The position numbers were made by a program, and so were the translations under genes. A DNA stretch of 61,328 nt from JAEUUM01 sp038326165 (GTDB taxonomy: Bacteria > Bacteroidota > Bacteroidia > Chitinophagales > Saprospiraceae), in assembly GCA_038326165.1 (NCBI GenBank), contig JBBQJT010000016.1:1-61328 (forward strand). Reading direction: 5' to 3'. Shown piece after piece: positions 19,246 to 26,570 of the stretch (positions are counted from its first letter, which is position 1; every line of letters begins with the position of its first letter). Under the pieces are notes generated by a model. That model was given only the letters and a program-made list of their open reading frames with translations, made no database searches and was not told the origin of the DNA.

Positions 19246-19271
19246 CCAAAATCTGCATTAGCGGATTTTGG
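19246..19271. repeat. Inverted repeat CCAAAATC / GATTTTGG
   Basis: Eight-base perfect arms (19246-19253 and 19264-19271) with a short inner GC/GC pairing around ATTA. A weaker pair, GTCTGA and TCAGAC, lies just before it. Confidence 0.45.
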
Positions 19272-19272
19272 G

Positions 19273-19311
19273 TTTAAAAAAAATACCGAAAACTTTAGAT
19301 TTTCGGTATTT
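19273..19311 (-). terminator. Intrinsic terminator of pruA (minus strand)
   Basis: Arms AAATACCGAAAA (19281-19292) and TTTTCGGTATTT (19300-19311) form a 12-base stem. On the minus strand it is followed by an unbroken T-tract, so it terminates the coaD-pruA transcript. Confidence 0.85.
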
Positions 19312-19331
19312 AGTTACTCAAAGAGATTCTA

Positions 19332-20963
19332 CTATTCTTCCGATAAAAATGGGTATCTATAATCAATTGGTGGATTGAGATTTTCTTTGATTGCTCTAGG
19401 ACTTATCCATCTAACCAAGTTCAAAATTGAACCAGCCTTGTCATTTGTGCCACTTGCTCTGCTTCCACCAAAAGGCTGTTGACCAACTACAGCTCCTGTA
19501 GGTTTGTCATTGATATAAAAATTGCCAGCTGCATGTCTGAGTTTCTGAGAAGCATATTCAACCACATATCTATCCTGACTAAAAACTGCTCCAGTTAATG
19601 CATAACCTGAAGTTTTGTCGACCACATCAAGAATTTCATCAAATTTATCTGCATCGTAAACGTGAAGTGTCAAAACTGGACCGAATAACTCTTCGCACAT
19701 CGTAACATAATTTGGGTCTTTAACCGCAATTATAGTTGGTTCAATAAAATAACCTTCTGATTTATCAAAATTTCCTCCAGCTATTATTTCGCAAGATGAA
19801 TCACTTTTGGCGGAGGTAATATATGAAGTGATTTTATCAAACGCCTTTTCATCAATAACTGCATTGATGAAATTGGTAAAGTTTTCAGGGGAACCCATTT
19901 TGAATGAACCCAAATCTTTAACCAATCCTTTTTTTACTTCTGGCCAAATATTACTAGGTATATAAGCCCTACTTGCGGCTGAGCATTTTTGACCTTGGTA
20001 TTCAAACGCTCCTCTTGACAATGCTGTTGATACTTGTTCCGCTATGGCGCTCTTGTGAGCCAATACAAAATCTTTACCACCTGTCTCGCCGACCACTCTA
20101 GGGTATGACTTATAATTTCTTACATTTTTTCCAATCCTTTCCCAAATATCTTGAAATACACTTGTGCTTCCAGTAAAATGCAGACCTGCAAAATGTGGAT
20201 GACTGAAAACAATATCACCAATCGTCTTGCCATCAACATAAACTAAATTGATAACACCATCCGGCAAACCTGCCTCTATCAAAATTTCCATTATGATTTG
20301 TGCAGAGTAGATTTGAGTATTTGAAGGTTTCCAGATTACTGTGTTACCAAGCATTGCAGGAGCGGTAGGAAGGTTTGCAGCTATAGAAGTAAAATTGAAA
20401 GGTGTTAGAGCAAAAATAAAGCCTTCCAGTGCCCTATGCTCCAATCTATTCCATTGTCCTACAACGCTTTGAGGCTGAACCGCATAAATTTCTTCCATGA
20501 ACTGAACGTTGAACCTCCAGAAGTCGGCCAATTCAGCAACAGCATCTATCTCGGACTGGTAGACATTCTTGGATTGACACAACATTGTGGCAGCATTCAT
20601 TCTTGCTCTGTAAGGACCACACAGCAAATCAGCAGCTTTCAAAAATATTGCAGCCCTGGCAGTCCAATCCATATTTTCCCATTTGCTTTTTGCGTCCAAT
20701 GCCGCTTGAATAGCATCATGAACATGGGTGGCGGCGCCTTTATGATAGTGACCCAACAAGTGTTTACGTTCATGAGGAGGCCTAATTTCAACCAATTGGC
20801 CAGATTTTACTTGCTGTCCATTGATATACATTGGTATTTCAACTTCCTTATTTTTAAATTCCTTAAGTGTTTTCTTTAATTCCAATTTTTCAGGTGAACC
20901 TGATTTGTAATTAAGGATCGGCTCATTTACTGCAACAGGTATTTTTACTATTGAGTTTGACAT
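19332..20963 (-). CDS. pruA: L-glutamate gamma-semialdehyde dehydrogenase (P5C dehydrogenase)
   Basis: PruA oxidises glutamate semialdehyde (from proline through P5C) to glutamate with NAD. The 543 residues match the single-domain enzyme. Motifs are FNFTSIAANLPTAPAMLGNT in the cofactor region, GLHFTGSTSVF, the general-base VGETGGKD, the catalytic-cysteine QGQKCSAASRAY, and the C-terminal substrate-loop region QQPFGGSRASGTNDKAG. No proline dehydrogenase gene is nearby. It follows coaD by two bases, so the pair is cotranscribed and ends at the hairpin at 19281-19311. Confidence 0.95.
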   Translation of the reverse strand: MSNSIVKIPVAVNEPILNYKSGSPEKLELKKTLKEFKNKEVEIPMYINGQQVKSGQLVEIRPPHERKHLLGHYHKGAATHVHDAIQAALDAKSKWENMDWTARAAIFLKAADLLCGPYRARMNAATMLCQSKNVYQSEIDAVAELADFWRFNVQFMEEIYAVQPQSVVGQWNRLEHRALEGFIFALTPFNFTSIAANLPTAPAMLGNTVIWKPSNTQIYSAQIIMEILIEAGLPDGVINLVYVDGKTIGDIVFSHPHFAGLHFTGSTSVFQDIWERIGKNVRNYKSYPRVVGETGGKDFVLAHKSAIAEQVSTALSRGAFEYQGQKCSAASRAYIPSNIWPEVKKGLVKDLGSFKMGSPENFTNFINAVIDEKAFDKITSYITSAKSDSSCEIIAGGNFDKSEGYFIEPTIIAVKDPNYVTMCEELFGPVLTLHVYDADKFDEILDVVDKTSGYALTGAVFSQDRYVVEYASQKLRHAAGNFYINDKPTGAVVGQQPFGGSRASGTNDKAGSILNLVRWISPRAIKENLNPPIDYRYPFLSEE

Positions 20964-20965
20964 AT

Positions 20966-21427
20966 TTATAAGTTAAATTTTACTTGATTTGGCACAAATG
21001 ATGACGCATCACCACCTCCTTGTATTATTTCACGCACAATCGTTGAAGATATATGAGAAAATTCGGGTTGGCTAATCAGAAAAACTGTTTCAATTTGATT
21101 GCCTACTATATGATTCATCTGTGAAATTGTTTTTTCGTAGTCAAAGTCACTTGAATTTCTCAATCCCCTCAAGATATACTTGGCATCCTTGGAATCACAA
21201 TAGGTAGCCGTCAATTTTTCAAAGCTGTCTATCGAAATTTTATCTTCATTTTGAAAAACTTCTTTTAACCATATAATTCTCTGTTCTAGCGTAAAAAGAT
21301 ATTTCTTTTGGTTATTAATACCAATTGCAATAATAATTTTGTCAAAAAGAGGCAATGCTCTCAATACCAAATCTACGTGGCCGGTTGTGATTGGGTCAAA
21401 TGATCCAGGAAATACAGCTAACTTCAT
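20966..21427 (-). CDS. coaD: Phosphopantetheine adenylyltransferase
   Basis: CoaD transfers AMP from ATP to 4'-phosphopantetheine, the penultimate step of CoA synthesis. The start at 21427 gives MKLAVFPGSFDPITTGH and a 153-residue protein of normal length; an upstream in-frame ATG would add 23 unrelated residues and is rejected. Motifs: FPGSFDPITTGH (nucleotidyltransferase T/HxGH), YILRGLRNSSDFDYE and HISSTIVREI. Its -7 box lies inside the beginning of the divergent NUDIX gene. Confidence 0.95.
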   Translation of the reverse strand: MKLAVFPGSFDPITTGHVDLVLRALPLFDKIIIAIGINNQKKYLFTLEQRIIWLKEVFQNEDKISIDSFEKLTATYCDSKDAKYILRGLRNSSDFDYEKTISQMNHIVGNQIETVFLISQPEFSHISSTIVREIIQGGGDASSFVPNQVKFNL

Positions 21428-21443
21428 GTCGTTAATTAAAAGT

Positions 21444-22010
21444 ATGAACAAAGATAAGGAGGGAATGACTAATCCGTGGAAAACTATTTCAGTCAATAAA
21501 GTTTATGAAAATCCGTGGGTTGTTGTTGATCACCATGAAGTGATCAATCCAAATGGTAATCCAGGAATTTATGGAACTGTTGGATTTAAGAACATTGCGA
21601 TTGCAATACTCCCTATTGATTCTGATGGCAACATAACTTTAGTCGGACAATTTCGTTTTCCTACATTGTCTTATTCATGGGAAATTCCTGAAGGTGGAAG
21701 CCCAATTGGTCAAAATATTTTAATAAATGCTGCAAAAGAATTGAAGGAAGAAACTGGAATTATTGCAAATTCATATACTGAGCTTTTTCGTTGTCATACC
21801 AGCAATTCGGTGAGCAACGAATTTGCAATTGGTTATTTGGCTCAGGATCTAAGGTATGAATTATCTGAGCCAGAAGATACTGAAGAGCTTTCAATAAAGA
21901 GGGTGAAGTTAGATGAATTACTCAGAATGATTTCACGTCATGAAATAACTGACGCCCTTACGATTATGTGTGCATGGAAACTAAAACTGAATCACTTTTC
22001 AAATATTTAA
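21444..22010 (+). CDS. NUDIX hydrolase (ADP-ribose pyrophosphatase-like)
   Basis: A protein of about 188 residues in the NUDIX superfamily. The Nudix box reads GGSPIGQN...AAKELKEETGI: the catalytic E-x2-E-E core is intact, but the first Glu of the consensus is Gln and the Arg of RE is Lys. The N-terminal part NPWKTISVNKVYENPWVVV and the downstream SNEFAIGYLA fit the ADP-ribose pyrophosphatase type. Starts at 21426, 21444 or 21465 are possible; 21444 is used because 21426 overlaps the coaD start, and 21465 (MTNPWK) is a good alternative. The next gene starts two bases after its stop. Confidence 0.85.
   Translation: MNKDKEGMTNPWKTISVNKVYENPWVVVDHHEVINPNGNPGIYGTVGFKNIAIAILPIDSDGNITLVGQFRFPTLSYSWEIPEGGSPIGQNILINAAKELKEETGIIANSYTELFRCHTSNSVSNEFAIGYLAQDLRYELSEPEDTEELSIKRVKLDELLRMISRHEITDALTIMCAWKLKLNHFSNI
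21449..21456 (-). promoter_or_regulatory. -7 box TATCTTTG for coaD
   Basis: On the minus strand TATCTTTG lies 21 bases upstream of the coaD ATG and within the first codons of the NUDIX gene. A weaker plus-strand box (TAACTTCA, 21419-21426) spans the coaD start, so the two transcripts may overlap at their 5' ends. Confidence 0.5.
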
Positions 22011-22011
22011 A

Positions 22012-24489
22012 ATGAAAATAAAAGGATTTTTACTGTTTGTTGTTTTAACTTTTCTGTCGAATATTGTTTTTTCACAATTGTCAGGAAATGTAAAAGACGT
22101 TGACGGTCTTCCATTAGAGGCTGCGAGTATTTTGATCAAAGGAACAACTCGAAATACTTTTTCCAATGAGTTGGGAAATTATTCAATTGTATTAGAGCCT
22201 GGAAAATACACCATAGTTTGCCGATATATCGGTTATAGAATCAACGAACAAGAGATCAATTACAAAGGAGGTAAGTTGGATTTGGATTTCAAAATGGACT
22301 ACCAGCAATTGGCCATAAACGAAATTGAAATTAGTGACAAACGTAAGGATCCCGCATATGAAATCATCCGAAATGCAATCAAAAAGCGTAGCTATTACTT
22401 GGCGCGTCCCAACCATTTTATTGCTGATGCATATTTGAAAACTATTCAGAAGTTGGTAAAAACTCCAAAAGCATTCATGGGGCAAGATTTAGGTAATCTA
22501 GGTGGCATTCTAGATACTAACAGACAAGGAATCATATATTTGTCTGAATCCTCATCCAAAGTGTTTTATCAACATCCTGAGAAAATCAGAGAGCAGATTT
22601 TAAGCAGTAGGGTAAGTGGAAATTCCAACGGCTTTACACTCAATCGCGCAAATATGCTCCAATGGAGTTTGTACAATCCTAGTTTTCAAATTGGAAGAAA
22701 CGTAATTAGTCCAATATCTCCAGATGCATTACTTTACTATAAGTATAAATTCGAAGGAAGTTATTTTGATGAAGATAAGCGTGAAATAAACAAAATTCAG
22801 GTCATCCCCCGAAATTCTTTTGATCCCCTGTATAGTGGATATTTGTACATTGTAGACGATGAATGGAATATTCAATCCTCTGATCTATATATTACAGGAA
22901 AAAATATTGGTCAAGAGGCTCTTGATACACTGAATCTTAAGCAGCAATATGTTTTTGACAAGAAAACAAATGAATGGCTACTTTTTTCACAGTTTATTCG
23001 CTTTTCTGCTAAAATATTTGGCTTTGAGATTGAAGGGAATATGTCTGGGAACTTCATGAACTATGATCTGAATACAAAATTTGATCCCAAAGCATGGAAG
23101 AGTGAAGCAACAGTATTTGCCAAAGATGCCAACAAAAAGTCTGAGATGTACTGGGATTCCATCAGACCAACCCCACTTTTGAAGGAAGAATTATCTGATT
23201 TTACAAGAAAAGATAGTCTTCAAACTATTTGGAAAAGCAAAGTGTATCAAGACTCGATGGATAGGAAGAGCAATAAATTTACAAGCAATTCACTTTTATT
23301 GGGCTACACTTACAGCAATTCCTTTAAGAATAGATCTTTCTCCATTAAATCACCATTACAAACTGTTCAGTTTGATCCAATCAGAGGATACTATTTTGAT
23401 TTGGGTTTATCCTATTTTCAATCCGCTACTGAAGAAAATCTTAAAAATTTCAGAATATCAGCAGACCTGTCCTATGGAATAAGCGAAAAAGTAATTCGTC
23501 CGTTTCTAGGTTTTTCAAGAAGGTTCGATAAAATATTCAATCGAACTTTGGCAGTGGAAGCGGGAATACAAGCACGTCAGATTGGTTTAAACAATCAAAT
23601 TCTGCCTTTGATTAATACCTATTACAGCTTATTTTCCCACAAAAGTTTTGTCCAAGTCTTTGAAAGAAGGGGAGGAAGTATGCAGTACAGTCAGGTAATT
23701 AGTCCAGTATTTGATTTTCAGATCAATTTGGGATATTGGAACAGATATCAACTTCAGAATAATACTGAATTGAGTTATTTCAATAAAGACAAGGTGTATG
23801 AGCCTCAAATTTCGATTTTTGGTTTATCCAATCCCAACTCAAATGAAGTGGTTCAAGGAAGAATAAAAATTGATTTTTTGCCTGGAAGAAAATTTACTTC
23901 TTATCCCAATTCAAGATTCTACTTGGAGTCAGATTATCCTAAATTCACTATTTCTTCAAGAGCCACTTATTACACAGGCAACATTGCTAAAGGTGCTGAC
24001 AAATTTAGCTTACGTACTAACCTAGATATTTCAGATGAAATGTCATTGGGATATTTTGGGAGTTTGAGGTGGTTGATGAGTGGAAGTATAATCAATGGAA
24101 AAAATATCCCATTTATTGATAACCATCATTTTTTGGGCAATGAAACGATAGTTTATATTGGAAGTTCTGAGCAATTTTCCAGGTATCGCATCATGCCATT
24201 TTATCAATACAGTACCAATGCAAATTTCGTAGAATTCCACTCAGAGTATAACGCACAAGGTCTTGTCTTGAGTAAAATTCCGTTGTTACGCAATTTGAAA
24301 TTGGAGGAAAATGTCGGATTTAAATATTTGTCAATAACTGATGGGACTTCATATTCGGAGCTGTCAGTTGGAATCAGTAATATTGGTTGGAGTGTTTTCC
24401 GAATGTTCCGTGTTGATTTTACTTGGAGTTATGATTATAAGAGCAAGGAAAGTGGAAATGGGGTAACTGTTGGAATAAATTTACTTTAA
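22012..24489 (+). CDS. DUF5686 outer-membrane protein with carboxypeptidase-like N-terminal domain
   Basis: An 825-residue exported protein. Residues 1-21 are a signal peptide ending NIVFSQ. Residues about 22-105 are a carboxypeptidase regulatory-like/CarbopepD beta-sandwich (GNVKDVDGLPLEAASILIKG, YTIVCRYIGYR). The rest fits DUF5686: DPAYEIIRNAIKKR, then a long part rich in aromatic strands ending in an outer-membrane-type barrel. Function is unknown; similar proteins are common in Bacteroidota envelopes. It follows the NUDIX gene by one base and overlaps the 3' end of a small convergent gene by nine bases. Confidence 0.82.
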   Translation: MKIKGFLLFVVLTFLSNIVFSQLSGNVKDVDGLPLEAASILIKGTTRNTFSNELGNYSIVLEPGKYTIVCRYIGYRINEQEINYKGGKLDLDFKMDYQQLAINEIEISDKRKDPAYEIIRNAIKKRSYYLARPNHFIADAYLKTIQKLVKTPKAFMGQDLGNLGGILDTNRQGIIYLSESSSKVFYQHPEKIREQILSSRVSGNSNGFTLNRANMLQWSLYNPSFQIGRNVISPISPDALLYYKYKFEGSYFDEDKREINKIQVIPRNSFDPLYSGYLYIVDDEWNIQSSDLYITGKNIGQEALDTLNLKQQYVFDKKTNEWLLFSQFIRFSAKIFGFEIEGNMSGNFMNYDLNTKFDPKAWKSEATVFAKDANKKSEMYWDSIRPTPLLKEELSDFTRKDSLQTIWKSKVYQDSMDRKSNKFTSNSLLLGYTYSNSFKNRSFSIKSPLQTVQFDPIRGYYFDLGLSYFQSATEENLKNFRISADLSYGISEKVIRPFLGFSRRFDKIFNRTLAVEAGIQARQIGLNNQILPLINTYYSLFSHKSFVQVFERRGGSMQYSQVISPVFDFQINLGYWNRYQLQNNTELSYFNKDKVYEPQISIFGLSNPNSNEVVQGRIKIDFLPGRKFTSYPNSRFYLESDYPKFTISSRATYYTGNIAKGADKFSLRTNLDISDEMSLGYFGSLRWLMSGSIINGKNIPFIDNHHFLGNETIVYIGSSEQFSRYRIMPFYQYSTNANFVEFHSEYNAQGLVLSKIPLLRNLKLEENVGFKYLSITDGTSYSELSVGISNIGWSVFRMFRVDFTWSYDYKSKESGNGVTVGINLL

Positions 24490-24708
24490 TGGAGCCCGGT
24501 TTTCTTTTTCCCAATCAAATTTTGACAAGTACGTTACGATAATACCAGCTAATATAAAAACAATTTTTATAACAAATGCTGTTCCTGAACCCAAAGACTC
24601 GATTGGTCTCAACATTACCAATTTTACGCCAATCAAATCAAGAACTATAGCAACAAAGCCCAACACGAACATCGCAAAACCCAATAAAGTCCAGATATTT
24701 TTATTCAT
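24481..24708 (-). CDS. Small membrane protein
   Basis: A 75-residue protein with two predicted membrane helices, about 7-29 (LLGFAMFVLGFVAIVLDLIGV) split by context and 45-62, and a basic C-terminal tail. I do not recognise the family. A full -7 box (24737-24744) 28 bases upstream and a coherent hydrophobic pattern support it as real. Its 3' end overlaps the DUF5686 gene by nine bases on the opposite strand. Confidence 0.6.
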   Translation of the reverse strand: MNKNIWTLLGFAMFVLGFVAIVLDLIGVKLVMLRPIESLGSGTAFVIKIVFILAGIIVTYLSKFDWEKENRAPLK

Positions 24709-24736
24709 TCATTTCTATTAAACAAGTATTAAACAT

Positions 24737-24744
24737 CAAATTTA
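24737..24744 (-). promoter_or_regulatory. -7 box TAAATTTG for the small membrane protein
   Basis: The minus strand reads TAAATTTG, a full match to TAnnTTTG, 28 bases before the start at 24708. Confidence 0.45.
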
Positions 24745-24777
24745 GTTCATAGTTTAAGAGTAGTGTATCTATTAGCG

Positions 24778-24785
24778 TAACTTTG
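24778..24785 (+). promoter_or_regulatory. -7 box TAACTTTG for the HMG-CoA lyase operon
   Basis: A full match to TAnnTTTG. The first ATG downstream (24795) opens a five-codon frame MNSI-stop that ends one base before the lyase ATG at 24811. Confidence 0.5.
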
Positions 24786-24810
24786 TAAAAGAAAATGAAT
24801 TCCATCTAAT

Positions 24811-25659
24811 ATGCTTAAGCTGATAGAATGTCCTAGAGATGCCATGCAAGGATTACATGAGTTCATCCCTACTGAGCTCAAAGTCAATTACTTGAAAGCT
24901 TTATTAGAAGTTGGATTTGATAGTTTAGATTGTGGAAGTTTTGTTTCATGGAAAGCGATTCCTCAAATGAGAGATACCGCTGAAGTCATTCAAGAAATCA
25001 GCAATATTAATTCAAATACCAAACTACTTACCATTGTTGCTAATTTACGTGGTGCAGAAGAAGCTATGAAATTTTCTGGAATTCAATACCTTGGATTTCC
25101 ATTTTCAATATCTGAAACTTTTCAGCTGCGGAACACCAATTCTACAATTCAAGAATCCGTATCAAGAGTTGGTGAAATCCAGCAATTGTGTCAAACACAT
25201 AATAAAGAGTTGGTGGTATATATTTCAATGGGCTTTGGAAACCCTTATGGTGATCACTGGAGCGCAAATGTTGTTGAAGAATGGGTTGATCAACTGGCTG
25301 GCTTAGGAATAAGAATATTTAGCCTAAGTGATACTGTTGGAGTATCAAGTCCTGATAATATAGCTTATTTATTTTCGCATTTGATCAAAAAATATCCCGA
25401 TTTGGAAATTGGGGCACATCTGCATACCCAGACATACAACTGGGAAGAAAAAATTCATTCTGCCTACACCAATGGCTGTCGCCGCTTCGATAGTGCAATG
25501 CTGGGTTTTGGTGGTTGCCCAATGGCTAAGGACGAACTTACCGGAAATATGTCAACTGAGAACGTTTTAAAATATTTAATGGACAAGTGTATTGATCATG
25601 GCTTGGAATTAGATAAATTTGCGAAAGCTCGTGAAATAGCTTTAAACGTTTTTCCTTAA
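24811..25659 (+). CDS. Hydroxymethylglutaryl-CoA lyase
   Basis: Cleaves 3-hydroxy-3-methylglutaryl-CoA to acetyl-CoA and acetoacetate, the last step of leucine breakdown. The 282-residue TIM barrel begins with the metal/substrate motif ECPRDAMQG (family GPRDGLQ), continues with SFVSWKAIPQM and SLSDTVGVSSP, has the metal-binding GAHLHTQ, and ends with the catalytic cysteine loop FGGCPMAKDELTGNMSTE. The AM for GL change in the first motif is unusual relative to E. coli-type sequences but keeps the Asp and Gln. It leads a three-gene unit. Confidence 0.93.
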   Translation: MLKLIECPRDAMQGLHEFIPTELKVNYLKALLEVGFDSLDCGSFVSWKAIPQMRDTAEVIQEISNINSNTKLLTIVANLRGAEEAMKFSGIQYLGFPFSISETFQLRNTNSTIQESVSRVGEIQQLCQTHNKELVVYISMGFGNPYGDHWSANVVEEWVDQLAGLGIRIFSLSDTVGVSSPDNIAYLFSHLIKKYPDLEIGAHLHTQTYNWEEKIHSAYTNGCRRFDSAMLGFGGCPMAKDELTGNMSTENVLKYLMDKCIDHGLELDKFAKAREIALNVFP

Positions 25660-25667
25660 TCTTTTTT

Positions 25668-26096
25668 ATGATCCTACCAATTGAGTTCGGAACACCAGAA
25701 TACGACGAGGCAATAAGGCTTCGTGAAGAAATATTAAGAAAACCATTAAATATGGTTTTCAAAGAAAAGGATTTGGAAGCAGAATATAACCAATACCACG
25801 CAGGGTATTATTCACCCAATAATGTATTGTTGGCAGTTTACACCTTGATCATAGGCCCTGAATCAAGCAAAATGCGTCAAGTTGCTGTCAAAGAGGAGTA
25901 TCAAAGAAAAGGCTTGGGACAGAAACTGGTATCAGACGCCGAAAAGGTTACAAGGGAACACAAGCTCAACAGATTGCTGCTGCACGCCCGCGATACGGCC
26001 GTACCATTTTATGAAAAAAATGGTTACACTATTGAAGGAAAAGAATTTAAAGAAGTAGGAATTCGGCATTTTTTAATGGCTAAAAAATTATTGTAA
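25668..26096 (+). CDS. GNAT-family N-acetyltransferase
   Basis: A 142-residue protein with the GNAT acetyl-CoA pyrophosphate loop QRKGLGQKLV after the strand MRQVAVKEEYQ, and the C-terminal FYEKNGYTIEG typical of the fold. Substrate unknown. It starts eight bases after the lyase gene and ends one base before the Mpo1-like gene. Confidence 0.88.
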   Translation: MILPIEFGTPEYDEAIRLREEILRKPLNMVFKEKDLEAEYNQYHAGYYSPNNVLLAVYTLIIGPESSKMRQVAVKEEYQRKGLGQKLVSDAEKVTREHKLNRLLLHARDTAVPFYEKNGYTIEGKEFKEVGIRHFLMAKKLL

Positions 26097-26097
26097 T

Positions 26098-26568
26098 ATG
26101 ATATCTTCCATCCAATATTATTTTGACCATTACAGCCAAAGTCATAAAAATCCTACAAATAAATTGATTCACTGGATTTGTGTTCCTTCTATTGTTCTCA
26201 GCTTGCTTGGGCTCTTATATTTAATCCCGTTTCCCTTAGATAAAACCTGGTTGATAAATTGGGCATCGGTAGTATTTATGGTCAGTATGATATTTTATGT
26301 CAGACATTCCATATCGATTGCCCTAGGTTTTTTACTTGTATCATTAATCATGTTGAAATCTATTGCTTTCATTGTAGAATCAAGCCAAGATGAATCTATA
26401 GCTCTAATAGTATTTCTTGCAATATTCGTCATTGCTTGGATTGGACAGTTTGTAGGTCACAAAATAGAGGGAAAGAAACCATCTTTTTTAGATGATTTGA
26501 AATATCTAATGATAGGACCAGCTTGGCTCATCCATTTTATCTACAAAAAGCTTGGAATCCCTTATTAG
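26098..26568 (+). CDS. Mpo1-like (DUF962) membrane protein
   Basis: A 156-residue membrane protein with three or four helices. The motif HKNPTNKLIHWICVPSIV near the N-terminus is the signature of the DUF962/YGL010W family. Yeast Mpo1 is an iron-dependent dioxygenase that alpha-oxidises 2-hydroxy fatty acids; the histidines here (SHK, IHW, FVGHKIEG) could be the equivalent metal ligands. The bacterial role is inferred only. Confidence 0.82.
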   Translation: MISSIQYYFDHYSQSHKNPTNKLIHWICVPSIVLSLLGLLYLIPFPLDKTWLINWASVVFMVSMIFYVRHSISIALGFLLVSLIMLKSIAFIVESSQDESIALIVFLAIFVIAWIGQFVGHKIEGKKPSFLDDLKYLMIGPAWLIHFIYKKLGIPY

Positions 26569-26570
26569 AA

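Noticed and set aside
20436..20879. A 147-codon plus-strand frame inside pruA
   Set aside because: It is antisense to a well-conserved dehydrogenase and shows no domain or promoter.
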